Of a stretch of 24,267 nt of DNA, positions 7,467 to 14,282 are shown in pieces (the first letter of the stretch is position 1; each line of letters starts with the position of its first letter). The notes under the pieces were generated by a model, which saw only the letters and a list, made by a program, of their open reading frames with translations, was not told the DNA's origin and did not search any database. Position numbers and translations under genes: made by a program. Where the stretch lies: the IMG/VR virus record IMGVR_UViG_3300046001_007749, positions 1 to 24,267 of that record; one strand, 5' to 3'. This stretch comes from a virus.

Positions 7467-7921
7467 TTTGTTTTGCCCCATTTTTTACCTTTACCTTTTG
7501 TTTTACATTGAGCGGGTGTAGGACGACATGATGGATACTTAGAGCGTTTTTCGTCTTTTTTTCTACCACATGCTTTACACTTACCATCACGACAAGTGTT
7601 ACAATCTACCCATCCACCTTCTTTACCTGGTGTACCTTTACGTTTAAACCATTTATAAAGTGATTCGTCTTCTTTAATTATTTCTTTAATTATGTCTTTT
7701 AATTTAGAATATCCAGATCCATAAGGAGCCGCTTTACCTGATTGAGGATTATCGGTTTCTTTTAAATCTTTCCAAATGTTTCCTTTACGACATCTAACAA
7801 TAGCTCCTGACTTGTAAGCAGATGGTTTATCGTACTTACGATCGGCAATTCGTTTACAACGATCTGCTTTTTTCTTTTCTTCAAGGAGAATTTGTTTAAG
7901 TATATCGATTAAACTAATCAT
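7463..7921 (-). CDS. Two-module Cys/Lys-rich protein, DUF5872-like C-terminus, with tandem leaders
   Basis: This is a 152-aa basic protein built as two similar units. Each unit opens with an amphipathic leader ending in [LI]xE: MISLIDILKQILLE (1-14) and YSKLKDIIKEIIKE (71-84). Module one contains DRCKRIADRKYDKPSAYKSG and VRCRKGNIW. Module two contains WFKRKGTPGKEGGWVDC, CRDGKCKACGRK, YPSCRPTPAQCK and a Lys/Gly tail, resembling the DUF5872-type segment (WVD...PCGR...YPxCRP) found in phages and giant viruses. Nine cysteines suggest metal binding, and the high charge suggests nucleic-acid contact. If a prohead protease cuts at both leaders, two separate small basic proteins would result. It overlaps both neighbours (TAATG upstream, ATGA downstream). 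Function is unknown. Confidence 0.8.
   Translation of the reverse strand: MISLIDILKQILLEEKKKADRCKRIADRKYDKPSAYKSGAIVRCRKGNIWKDLKETDNPQSGKAAPYGSGYSKLKDIIKEIIKEDESLYKWFKRKGTPGKEGGWVDCNTCRDGKCKACGRKKDEKRSKYPSCRPTPAQCKTKGKGKKWGKTK
7670..7711 (-). other. Internal copy of the capsid-targeting-like leader
   Basis: Codons 71-84 of the 152-aa gene encode YSKLKDIIKEIIKE, which has the same hydrophobic spacing and [LI]xE ending as the N-terminal leaders in this block. It precedes the second Cys-rich module and has no Met, so it is not an alternative start. It may be a relic of gene fusion or a processing site. Confidence 0.5.
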
Positions 7922-8883
7922 TATACTCCTACGTTTATCATTTGGGGATTGTCAACTCTAAACTTAACTACTCCTCTTATGTTGTTAATGTCTTGTATAA
8001 CTTTTTTCACAGTTTCTATGTCAAATTTACCATCTTTTAAATATGGATAAGGATCAATTTTTACTGCTAATTTATTGTATGAATAGCTTTTATTAGGTAT
8101 GCGTGGTGTGTACTCATGAGCGTCCACTGTTGTAATGCCTGTTACAGATCTAATGTCTGACAGTACTTCTTTTTGAAATAAAAGATCATTGTTAGTTACT
8201 AACAGTCCTTCAACTTTATAAAGTTTTTCAGCAGAATTTTCACTTAATATTCTTTTGATTTTGCCCTTATTTATAACATATTTGTAAGATTCATTAAGAC
8301 CTAGTAAATATTCATAGTCATAGTACACACCATAGTCTCTTAAAACTTTTCTTAATTCTTCAGCGTCTTTATCAATTACTGCTAATGCAGCGTCTTGGAA
8401 TATAGGTGAATCTTCTCCATGATCTTCTTTAATTTTCTTTAAAAGATTATGAAAGGGTACTGCTGAATTTTTTGATGTTACTGAAATGTCTCTTTTTGAT
8501 CCCATTTCATTTTCAAATAATTGCAAGTCTAATGGTACTTTTTTACCCTTATACATTCCATGTTCACCTAAATTACTTTCAACTAGTACTTTTTTATCTG
8601 CTTCATTTACATGAATAGCTTCACGTGAGTACAAATAACGAGCTTCAGCCCATAAGTTTAAAAATGCTGGTGAACCATATGGAAGTCGACTCTCAATAAG
8701 CGATAACTTGTTGTCAACATGATACTTCATATCCTTTGACATTACTATGCGAGCGTTTAGATTCTCGTTGATTACCGGTCCTTTATTGCCAACATTCTCA
8801 CAAGAGTGACAACCACAGTTGCATGAGTCTTTTTTAGGTGGAGTAGATAATATTTCTCTTATAAGTTTTGTTATACGGTTCAT
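7921..8883 (-). CDS. Phage protein with N-terminal Cys cluster after a leader
   Basis: This is a 320-aa protein. MNRITKLIRE (1-10) is a short amphipathic leader ending in I-x-E. Soon after comes a dense cluster, CNCGCHSC (21-28), likely to bind metal. Residues about 45-125 (MSKDMKYHVDNKLSLIESR, the GSPAFLNLWAEARYLY region and EHGMYKGKKVPLDL) and the C-terminal part (about 215-315, with VEGLLVTNNDLL, SDIRSVTGITTVDA and LAVKIDPYPYLKDG) form two segments I recognise as recurrent in environmental phages but cannot assign to a function. The C-terminal segment alternates strands and helices like a small ferredoxin-like fold; that is a guess. The stop overlaps the next start (TAATG). A 14-base gap carrying the AT motif lies upstream. 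Confidence 0.75.
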   Translation of the reverse strand: MNRITKLIREILSTPPKKDSCNCGCHSCENVGNKGPVINENLNARIVMSKDMKYHVDNKLSLIESRLPYGSPAFLNLWAEARYLYSREAIHVNEADKKVLVESNLGEHGMYKGKKVPLDLQLFENEMGSKRDISVTSKNSAVPFHNLLKKIKEDHGEDSPIFQDAALAVIDKDAEELRKVLRDYGVYYDYEYLLGLNESYKYVINKGKIKRILSENSAEKLYKVEGLLVTNNDLLFQKEVLSDIRSVTGITTVDAHEYTPRIPNKSYSYNKLAVKIDPYPYLKDGKFDIETVKKVIQDINNIRGVVKFRVDNPQMINVGV

Positions 8884-8885
8884 GG

Positions 8886-8897
8886 TAATAAATATTA
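8886..8897 (-). promoter_or_regulatory. AT-rich motif between restriction-like and Cys-cluster genes
   Basis: The coding strand reads TAATATTTATTA and fills nearly the whole 14-base gap between two genes, 3 bases before the start at 8883. It matches the core seen at 11783 and 21409 except for the last bases. A promoter here would give an essentially leaderless transcript, so the function is doubtful. Confidence 0.25.
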
Positions 8898-9962
8898 TTA
8901 AGGTGTGTAAGCAAATCTAGGAAATTTATCAGAAAAAGTTGAAATTTTAAGATTATTTTCATTTTTATAATTATCATCATACTTATTTATTTGTTTAAAA
9001 GTATAAGGAAAATTTGATGAAATAACCATTATTGGTTTAGATTTTTCTATGTATTCTTTTGCTAAATTATTTGCTATATGATTTAAAAGTCCATCAGAGA
9101 TTTGTAATTGTTGATCTTCAATCTTAGGAACATAATTTCCATAAAAATCTTTAATAATATCATTAATTAGTTCAGTTGATACTTTTTCTTCTTTCCAATA
9201 GTTTTGTAAAGTACGAGGCCAAAGTTCACCAGATTTAAATTCAAGATTTGTTTTTTCCTTTAAATAAGTTGAAGGTTTACTTCCATACTTTGAAATTTCA
9301 AATGGAACTAATTTAAATGCATTTCCTTGTTTTATTTCTATAGATTTTCCATTTATTTTTACATCTCCAGTATTTTCTTCTTTTTTTCCACCTCGAGCAG
9401 TGCAACCTTTAAGAAAAGTAATTAAAGCCATTTCTCCTTTTCCTGTACTTCTACCATACAATTCAATTAATTCAGTAATAAAATCTTTAGATAAAGAAGT
9501 AGGGGCAAATAATTCTTCTAAATTTCCACTTTCTGGTAAGATAGTGATTGTTGGATTTTTTAAATATGCATTTAATTTTTTATATTCACCTAAATCAAGA
9601 GAAATTCTATAAATAGCATTAGCATAGTTATCAGCTAATTTTTTTTCATTTTTTAGTATTTGTAAAATACTATTTTTTGAATCTTTAACTTCATCTTCAT
9701 CGTATATATCTTCTTTTTTATTAGCTTTTTTTAACATTTTTAATATCCTTTTTTTAACTTCATAATCATCTAAAGTAGAAATAAGTTGTTTAATTTCATC
9801 ATCAAGAGGAAATTCTATGTCCAATTGTTGTTCTTGTAAGTCAACTCCTAACTCACTCAATATTCTCTCCATTATTAAAATATCCTGTTCATTATTCATG
9901 TCAGGATATCCTTTTGGAAATTTATATGAGTATTTTTTTAAAAATAAGTCTAATGTATCCAT
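8898..9962 (-). CDS. Restriction-endonuclease-like fold (PD-(D/E)XK-type) protein
   Basis: This is a 354-aa protein. The central part has STGKGEMALITFL (E177), then TGDVKINGKSIEIKQGNAFK with D200 and E209-I-K211. An early Glu, then Asp, then a strand with ExK is the arrangement of the PD-(D/E)XK nuclease core, so a DNA-cleaving or DNA-binding role is plausible. The N-terminus (FLKKYSYKFPKGYPDMNNEQD) is a segment I associate with related phage proteins, and residues about 50-110 are Lys/Glu-rich and helical. The C-terminal 130 residues are unassigned. It overlaps the upstream stop (TAATG). The first residues MDTLDLFLKKYSYKF are amphipathic but without an early [LI]xE; the first such sites (LSE, LQE) come at about 36-44. 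The nuclease fold is an inference from motif spacing. Confidence 0.65.
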   Translation of the reverse strand: MDTLDLFLKKYSYKFPKGYPDMNNEQDILIMERILSELGVDLQEQQLDIEFPLDDEIKQLISTLDDYEVKKRILKMLKKANKKEDIYDEDEVKDSKNSILQILKNEKKLADNYANAIYRISLDLGEYKKLNAYLKNPTITILPESGNLEELFAPTSLSKDFITELIELYGRSTGKGEMALITFLKGCTARGGKKEENTGDVKINGKSIEIKQGNAFKLVPFEISKYGSKPSTYLKEKTNLEFKSGELWPRTLQNYWKEEKVSTELINDIIKDFYGNYVPKIEDQQLQISDGLLNHIANNLAKEYIEKSKPIMVISSNFPYTFKQINKYDDNYKNENNLKISTFSDKFPRFAYTP

Positions 9963-10471
9963 TATGCTGATGGTGTTTCTTCTGTTGGAGGTGTTTCTGC
10001 TGCTGGCTCTTCAGGAGCAGGTTCTTCAGGTGCAGTTTCAGGTACAGGTACTTCTGTTGGAACATCTGCAACTACTTTAGCACCGTAAGATAAAATTCGA
10101 GCTATTGCTTCGATGCAATTTTGCTCTTCACTCAAGTTTAACAAGTAGTATTTTTTGCCTTCTACTTTACCAATCCATGTTCTATCAGTAAAAATCAAGT
10201 AAAATACTTGATCATTTGCTAATATAATGCGAAATGTAGTAGGACGGGGTGCTACCCATTCAATGTCTTTAATAAACAAATCATATTGATCTGTTAATAA
10301 TTTAACAATGGTATCATTTAATGTAGGAAATTTCACTAATACTGGAAAACGAACGTTGTCTAAAGACACAACTGATGGACTGTCTAAGTCTATTTCTGTA
10401 GATTTTTCAGTCTTAGCATACACTTGTTTAACTAATGTTTTAATTTTATCTTTGAACTCGTCTTTAGTCAT
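9962..10471 (-). CDS. Conserved phage protein with acidic Pro-rich tail, probable virion protein
   Basis: This is a 169-aa protein. Residues about 35-130 form a compact alpha/beta domain (VRFPVLVKFPTLNDTIVKLL, DIEWVAPRPTTFRIIL, FYLIFTDRTWIGKVEGKKYY). I recognise this as a recurrent phage family of unknown function. The last 35 residues are a Pro/Glu/Thr/Ala tail (VPVPETAPEEPAPEEPAAE), encoded by imperfect repeats at about 9962-10070 and probably disordered. The stop overlaps the start of the restriction-like gene (TAATG), and the start lies two bases after the preceding stop. No leader with an [LI]xE site is present. Whether it is structural is inferred from its setting. Confidence 0.7.
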   Translation of the reverse strand: MTKDEFKDKIKTLVKQVYAKTEKSTEIDLDSPSVVSLDNVRFPVLVKFPTLNDTIVKLLTDQYDLFIKDIEWVAPRPTTFRIILANDQVFYLIFTDRTWIGKVEGKKYYLLNLSEEQNCIEAIARILSYGAKVVADVPTEVPVPETAPEEPAPEEPAAETPPTEETPSA

Positions 10472-10473
10472 TA

Positions 10474-10974
10474 TTAGGCTTTTAATTTTGTCATTACCTT
10501 TTTAACCAATTCGTTTATTTGGTTTTCTTCATCTGGTGTTACTATACTGTTGTAATCATCCATGTTAAGTACTCTGTCTTTTTTAGACAGTTCAATCATA
10601 TTTTCTGCGGCGGCATGTAAATCCATGTCTGTTTTAGCGTCTTCTTTAGCAAATTCCATGACACGGATTAGTAATGGAATGTCCATTCTAACCGTGTCTA
10701 TAGGATTTTTTTCATCAACTGACTTACGATTTTGAACATATTCTACTGAATTAATTTCTTCAACTGGTCCATTAGCTAAGCTACTTTTCACCATTTCTCT
10801 GATTCGTTGTTTTTGTTCTTTATTCGCCATATTTTTAGCTGTTTTAATAGCACGTCCAGTCATCACTTGTTCTGCGTTACCCTTATACTTTTTAATGAAT
10901 TCAGTTTTGTTAGCTTTATATTGATTGTAAAGCTGATTTTTTAATTCTAATTCTCTAGGGGTAAGTATTGCCAT
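10474..10974 (-). CDS. Conserved helical phage protein of unknown function
   Basis: This is a 166-aa protein, almost entirely alpha-helical and charged. Notable segments are ELKNQLYNQYKANKTEFIKKY (about 10-30), VRMDIPLLIRVMEFAKEDAKTDMDLHAAAENMI (about 95-127) and RVLNMDDYNSIV (133-144). The second and third are a combination I have seen in other T4-like environmental phages, never with a known role. It starts three bases after the stop of the histone-like gene and ends two bases before the next start, so it is part of the same operon. A helical bundle or head-associated accessory protein is possible, without direct evidence. Confidence 0.7.
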   Translation of the reverse strand: MAILTPRELELKNQLYNQYKANKTEFIKKYKGNAEQVMTGRAIKTAKNMANKEQKQRIREMVKSSLANGPVEEINSVEYVQNRKSVDEKNPIDTVRMDIPLLIRVMEFAKEDAKTDMDLHAAAENMIELSKKDRVLNMDDYNSIVTPDEENQINELVKKVMTKLKA

Positions 10975-10977
10975 GAT

Positions 10978-11148
10978 TTACTTTGCTTTTGCTTCAGCAA
11001 CTGATGCTTTATTGTAAGCAGCGATAGTTTTTTTCATTTCTGATAATGCCTTGCGAGCTCTACCTTTTGCTGCTTTACTTGTTTCTTCGTGATTAGTTTT
11101 TGCTGTTTCATACAACCCACTAATTTGTTCAAATAGTTCTTGTGTCAT
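10978..11148 (-). CDS. Histone H1-like (Hc1-type) DNA-binding protein
   Basis: This is a small 56-residue gene: it starts with ATG at 11146-11148 and stops with TAA at 10978-10980. The product begins MTQELFEQISGLYETAKTN, has a central KAAKGRARKALSEMKKT and ends AYNKASVAEAKAK. The order (amphipathic helix, KAAxxRARKA, then a Lys-rich helix with K-x-SVAE) closely follows the histone H1-like proteins related to chlamydial Hc1 that are common in Bacteroidota, which are about the same length. Such proteins bind DNA non-specifically and compact it. In a phage it could help condense DNA in the head or alter the host nucleoid. A 34-base A/T-rich leader precedes it, and the following gene starts three bases after its stop. 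Confidence 0.8.
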   Translation of the reverse strand: MTQELFEQISGLYETAKTNHEETSKAAKGRARKALSEMKKTIAAYNKASVAEAKAK

Positions 11149-11182
11149 TTTGTTTTTGTTTTTGATTATTATTTATTGTTTA

Positions 11183-11770
11183 TTATGCTTCTGCTAATAT
11201 TCTAGCATTTAAATAGTCGTAAATATCTTTTGCTTCAAAGCCTTTACTTATTAAATCGTCAGATATTGCACTAGCCGCGTCTATGAAACGATTGTAAGCT
11301 TCATTTGAAACTGCTAAGTCTATGTCGTTATATATTTCGTCGTTTATATCTTCCATACCTTCAGCAACAGCTTGTTGTCCACCACCTAATACTTGATCTC
11401 TCACAAGCATTGTAATTGTGTTTCCAATTTGAGTTACCAATTTAGCATCTCCTAATTCTTTAGCGCTAGCAAATGCTTTTTGCAATGAATCTTGAATTGA
11501 CTTTACTGTTGGATTAATGTCAGCAGCGCTGCCCATTTCTGGTGCCATTGTGTCTGTAGAAGCTTCAGTTGAAGGTTCAACTGGTGTGTCTATGTTAAGT
11601 TCCACATCTTCTTGTGGCGCTACATCTTCAGATTTTTTCTTTTTTGCTTCATTTATTTCAGCTAAAATCATTTCTTTGATTTGTCTTTTGAATGCTGATT
11701 TAGTAGTTAACTCATTAATTGACTTTTTACCAAAAGCCAATTTTTGCATATGTTCAAATTGTTTGTCCAT
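11183..11770 (-). CDS. MQKLA-type protein with multiple candidate prohead-protease sites
   Basis: This is a 195-aa protein without enzyme motifs. The N-terminus has EHMQKLAFGKKSINE (6-20), sharing MQKLA with the C-terminus of the coiled-coil protein at 2404-2862. A second amphipathic segment, AFKRQIKEMILAEINEAKKKK (26-46), contains IKE, LAE and INE followed by A. A Pro/Ser/Thr/Glu-rich acidic linker (about 47-85) leads into a helical C-terminal domain (about 88-195, with VKSIQDSLQKAFASAKELGD and NDEIYNDIDLAVSNEAY). The clustered [LI]xE sites near the N-terminus suggest processing in the prohead, so a core or internal protein is plausible. Function is unknown. A strong example of the AT motif lies in the 30-base gap upstream. 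Confidence 0.7.
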   Translation of the reverse strand: MDKQFEHMQKLAFGKKSINELTTKSAFKRQIKEMILAEINEAKKKKSEDVAPQEDVELNIDTPVEPSTEASTDTMAPEMGSAADINPTVKSIQDSLQKAFASAKELGDAKLVTQIGNTITMLVRDQVLGGGQQAVAEGMEDINDEIYNDIDLAVSNEAYNRFIDAASAISDDLISKGFEAKDIYDYLNARILAEA

Positions 11771-11779
11771 TGTTGTATT

Positions 11780-11794
11780 TTTATTATAAATATT
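11780..11794 (-). promoter_or_regulatory. AT-rich promoter-like motif upstream of MQKLA-type gene
   Basis: The coding strand reads AATATTTATAATAAAAA, ending about 10 bases before the start at 11770. It is nearly identical over some 20 bases to the motif upstream of the 217-aa structural gene at 21396. The match extends beyond the core into the following AAAATACAA, which favours a shared signal over chance AT-richness. Confidence 0.4.
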
Positions 11795-11800
11795 GTACTT

Positions 11801-12421
11801 TTATTTCTTATCGTGTAAATAGTCAGTTAATAAACTACCTATTGCACCTACTTTTTGTCTCAATAAGATCCATTCTTCTAATGTTAATTTATGCTCTTTT
11901 CCATAATAAGACACAGTTAAAGTACCTATAAAGTTATCTGTTAAGTCTTTTATAGTTAACATGTAAAATGATTTAGTTTTATAATTTTTACCTGCAACCG
12001 GAAATAAGCCACAATCTACTGTATTTTCTTTACAATTAGGAATGTCAATTTCACCGTATTTATACAATACTGAGAATACTTTAGGAAATAAGGACACAGG
12101 AATATTTTGAAATATTTCTTTTATAGATGTAGCTTTATCAGTGGTGCGTTCATAAAATATGCTAAATTTCTTAATAGATTTACCTGTAGGATAAAAGTGA
12201 CCTCCATTGTGGAATTGTGAAATGCATATTCTATCACATTTTAATTCTTCCATCATTATTTCAAGTTGTGTGTCTATTTTTTCATCTGAATTGATAGATT
12301 CTCCTAGTAAGTCTTTTGGTGATTTTTTATGAATAAAATTTACCTTTATCCATTCTACTAATACTGGTGCTATTAATGCTGTTAATAATGCTATTATTAC
12401 TGTTAAACTTGTTGCATTCAT
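11801..12421 (-). CDS. Membrane-anchored GAF-like domain protein
   Basis: This is a 206-aa protein. Residues 5-23 (SLTVIIALLTALIAPVLVE) form a single hydrophobic segment next to a basic stretch (KVNFIHKKSPK), consistent with an N-terminal membrane anchor. The rest looks like one alpha/beta sensor-type domain: CDRICISQFHNGGHFYPTGK (62-81), then FSIFYERT, FPVAGKNYKTKSFYML and IGTLTVSYYG, in the order seen in GAF-like domains. I recall comparable phage proteins with the ISLFHNGG motif. The ligand is unknown. It sits three bases after the upstream stop. A membrane protein inside a block of putative virion cargo is unusual; it may act at the host inner membrane during entry or lysis control, but that is speculation. 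Confidence 0.65.
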   Translation of the reverse strand: MNATSLTVIIALLTALIAPVLVEWIKVNFIHKKSPKDLLGESINSDEKIDTQLEIMMEELKCDRICISQFHNGGHFYPTGKSIKKFSIFYERTTDKATSIKEIFQNIPVSLFPKVFSVLYKYGEIDIPNCKENTVDCGLFPVAGKNYKTKSFYMLTIKDLTDNFIGTLTVSYYGKEHKLTLEEWILLRQKVGAIGSLLTDYLHDKK

Positions 12422-12424
12422 AAA

Positions 12425-12994
12425 TTATTTTTTGAGGTTTTGTAAATAATTAATTGTTTCTTCTTTATTTTCCAACAACTTTTTCTTTGCAGAACCAACC
12501 CAATTTTCAATGTCTCCGGCTTCCGTTACATATGATTCATTTGAATTATTAATTACTTCATCCATCCAAACAGTATAGTCTTTAATAGTATGATCTATGT
12601 CTGAATTGATGATGTTTTTTTCATACTCTTCCCATAAACCTAATATACGCAATTCTGTTTCAAAGTCTATTTGACAGTTGAAGCATCTCTTATATTGTAT
12701 GTAAAATAGTTTATCGTTTTTGTTTTTCATTAAATTAGTGCAACAAGGACAAAATAGTGGAAGGGAAACTTCCTTCTTTGCTTTATCTAATTTAGTTAAA
12801 TTTTGTTTGATTCCATTTTTGATAGTCCATGTACGACCATCTAATTCCCACACATCTCCTTCTTCATGAAACTCTTGTTTTTTTTCATAACCTATTCCAG
12901 TAGTGGTTTTTTCACCATGTTTACCTTGAACAAGGTTGCGAAGACGTTGAATGTCTTTTTGTTGGAAATCTTTTTTGAGAACGTTTTCTGACAT
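12425..12994 (-). CDS. Zinc-ribbon phage protein of unknown function
   Basis: This is a 189-aa protein. Two CxxC pairs (C82/C85 in FCPCC and C104/C107 in RCFNC), 18 residues apart, make a zinc ribbon. The N-terminal part has LRNLVQGKHGEKTTTGIGY and EEGDVWELDGRTWTIKNGIKQNLTKLD (45-70). The C-terminal part is helical, with NNSNESYVTEAGDIENWVGS. The whole arrangement is one I recognise as well conserved among environmental T4-like phages, without a known role. Zinc ribbons of this type often contact nucleic acid or proteins. It begins six bases after the preceding stop and lies in the same operon. ITE/VTE-like tripeptides near 155 do not coincide with a domain break. Confidence 0.75.
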   Translation of the reverse strand: MSENVLKKDFQQKDIQRLRNLVQGKHGEKTTTGIGYEKKQEFHEEGDVWELDGRTWTIKNGIKQNLTKLDKAKKEVSLPLFCPCCTNLMKNKNDKLFYIQYKRCFNCQIDFETELRILGLWEEYEKNIINSDIDHTIKDYTVWMDEVINNSNESYVTEAGDIENWVGSAKKKLLENKEETINYLQNLKK

Positions 12995-12999
12995 AACTA

Positions 13000-13752
13000 T
13001 TATTTTATATTATCATTTAAAAAATAGAAAAAATTGGATTTAGTAGCAAATCTTTTACCTATTTCAGGTACTTCATTTTTTAATATATCATAAATTTGGA
13101 ATGACATTTTTGGATCTATGTTAAAGAGCTTATCTTCGTTTAATTTACTTTCATCTTCTTTGTCTATTGTTTCTAATGAATAATCTTTACTTGAAATAGC
13201 TTTTGCTTCTTGTGCGGCCTTTAAAATCTTATCGATATCTTTTTTATCTGATGTGTTAAATGTTAAAGTAGAATCGTCTACTTTTTTAGGTTTTATGTAT
13301 GTTTTAGGTTTTACATTTAAATAAGCTACCACTAAGTCTTGATGTTTTTTATTTTTAATAGGAAAAGCAAATATTGTTTTGTTACTTTTATCTTTTTTAA
13401 TTATAAAATCTTTTCTTTCAAATCTATCTTTAACTGAGTTTTCTATTTCATTGTATAACTTAATACCATTCTCATCATAAATTGTCTTATTTGTATTAAT
13501 AAACTTATCACTAGTTGGCTTATCACCAAATACTTTTCTTTCGAAATCTTTTAAATTGTCTGATTTATTAATAAAAGCATCACTAAAATACTTTGGGTCT
13601 TCTAATATTCTTATAATATCATCAGCAGTTACATTTCCATGAGTAGTTAATTTTAACTCTTTAGGAATGTCCATTCTTCGCAATCCACTTTCTTCTCCTC
13701 CACCATTAGTGGTAGGTTCTTCATTTTCTACTAATTTGTACTTGTATTTCAT
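13000..13752 (-). CDS. Charged phage protein of unknown function
   Basis: I place the start at 13752 (MKYKYKLVENEEP), giving the TAATG one-base overlap typical of this block. A longer in-frame opening from 13833 would add 27 basic residues read from inside the upstream gene and is less likely. The 250-aa product is Lys/Asp-rich. Segments visible are GGGEESGLRRMDIPKELKL (about 18-36), TADDIIRILEDPKYFSDAF, a KTIFAFPIKNKKHQDLVVAYLNV strand region (about 135-157), SLETIDKEDESKL and a C-terminal helical EVPEIGKRFATKSNFFYFL. No enzyme motif is evident. The early KLVEN contains an L-x-E, but the leader is short and not clearly amphipathic. Confidence 0.65.
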   Translation of the reverse strand: MKYKYKLVENEEPTTNGGGEESGLRRMDIPKELKLTTHGNVTADDIIRILEDPKYFSDAFINKSDNLKDFERKVFGDKPTSDKFINTNKTIYDENGIKLYNEIENSVKDRFERKDFIIKKDKSNKTIFAFPIKNKKHQDLVVAYLNVKPKTYIKPKKVDDSTLTFNTSDKKDIDKILKAAQEAKAISSKDYSLETIDKEDESKLNEDKLFNIDPKMSFQIYDILKNEVPEIGKRFATKSNFFYFLNDNIK

Positions 13753-14282
13753 TATAGTCCTAGTGATTTTAATTCGTTTAATGTATTTTCTGTTGAAGTA
13801 TGTAATATACCTATGCCACCTCTTGAATTCCATTCATTGATAGTGTTAGGCATGTCGTCGATAAGTATTCGATTTTTCTTGGAATAATTTTGTTTGTTTT
13901 TTCTTTCTGCTAATATTAATTTAGTTCCAGGTATATTTTTCTTAACCCATAAACTTTTTCCATATCGTGATGATGAATCTTGTGATGGTGCAGATAGTAA
14001 TGATGGTTTATACTTACTAATGTATGTCCATAGTTGTTTACCGTCTGACATCCAAGGCATTTCTGACCAAAACTGTGCACCTATGCCATCTATTAACTCC
14101 CAAAATTTCTTAGTACCATTTTTAACTTCATATTCACTAGGCAACATTCCACCAAACTGTTCAAAACGTCTGTCAAAGTCACACAATACTCCATCCATAT
14201 CACAATATATTGTATATTGTGAAATTTGAGCTGCTTGTGCTTCTTCTTTAAGTTGTTTGTATAGGTCTGTTAATTTGTACAT
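13752..14282 (-). CDS. HAD-superfamily nucleotidase/phosphatase with capsid-targeting-like leader
   Basis: This is a 176-aa protein. YCDMDGVLCDFD (26-37) is HAD motif I (DxD: nucleophile D28 and acid/base D30). LLSAPS (about 95-100) fits motif II. A Lys/Arg-rich LAERKNKQNYSKKN is followed by ILIDDMPNTINEW with the motif IV acidic pair. The set fits the small 5'(3')-deoxyribonucleotidase-like group found in phages, which removes phosphate from nucleotides; substrate and activity are inferred. The first 19 residues, MYKLTDLYKQLKEEAQAAQ, are an extension before the HAD core, with an L-x-E site at residue 13 and an Ala-rich spacer, in the style of the other leaders here. The ATG follows the upstream stop directly (TAGATG). 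Confidence 0.85.
   Translation of the reverse strand: MYKLTDLYKQLKEEAQAAQISQYTIYCDMDGVLCDFDRRFEQFGGMLPSEYEVKNGTKKFWELIDGIGAQFWSEMPWMSDGKQLWTYISKYKPSLLSAPSQDSSSRYGKSLWVKKNIPGTKLILAERKNKQNYSKKNRILIDDMPNTINEWNSRGGIGILHTSTENTLNELKSLGL

Noticed and set aside
7467-7481. Longer start for the Cys-rich 137-aa protein (ATG at 7481)
   Set aside because: It would increase overlap with the upstream gene and put five extra residues before the MIKLIDIL leader. The start at 7466 gives the usual ATGA junction.
8258-8285. TATAAATA on the minus strand near 8270 as a late promoter
   Set aside because: It falls within the coding sequence of the Cys-cluster gene (codons for VINKG region), with no gene start shortly downstream.
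9962-10070. Short imperfect DNA repeats as a tandem-repeat locus or CRISPR
   Set aside because: They are codons for a Pro/Glu/Ala-rich protein tail, without regular spacers.
13753-13833. 27-residue N-terminal extension of the protein ending at 13000
   Set aside because: It is read within the HAD gene, is basic and unlike the rest, and the internal start at 13752 gives a TAATG junction typical of this block.
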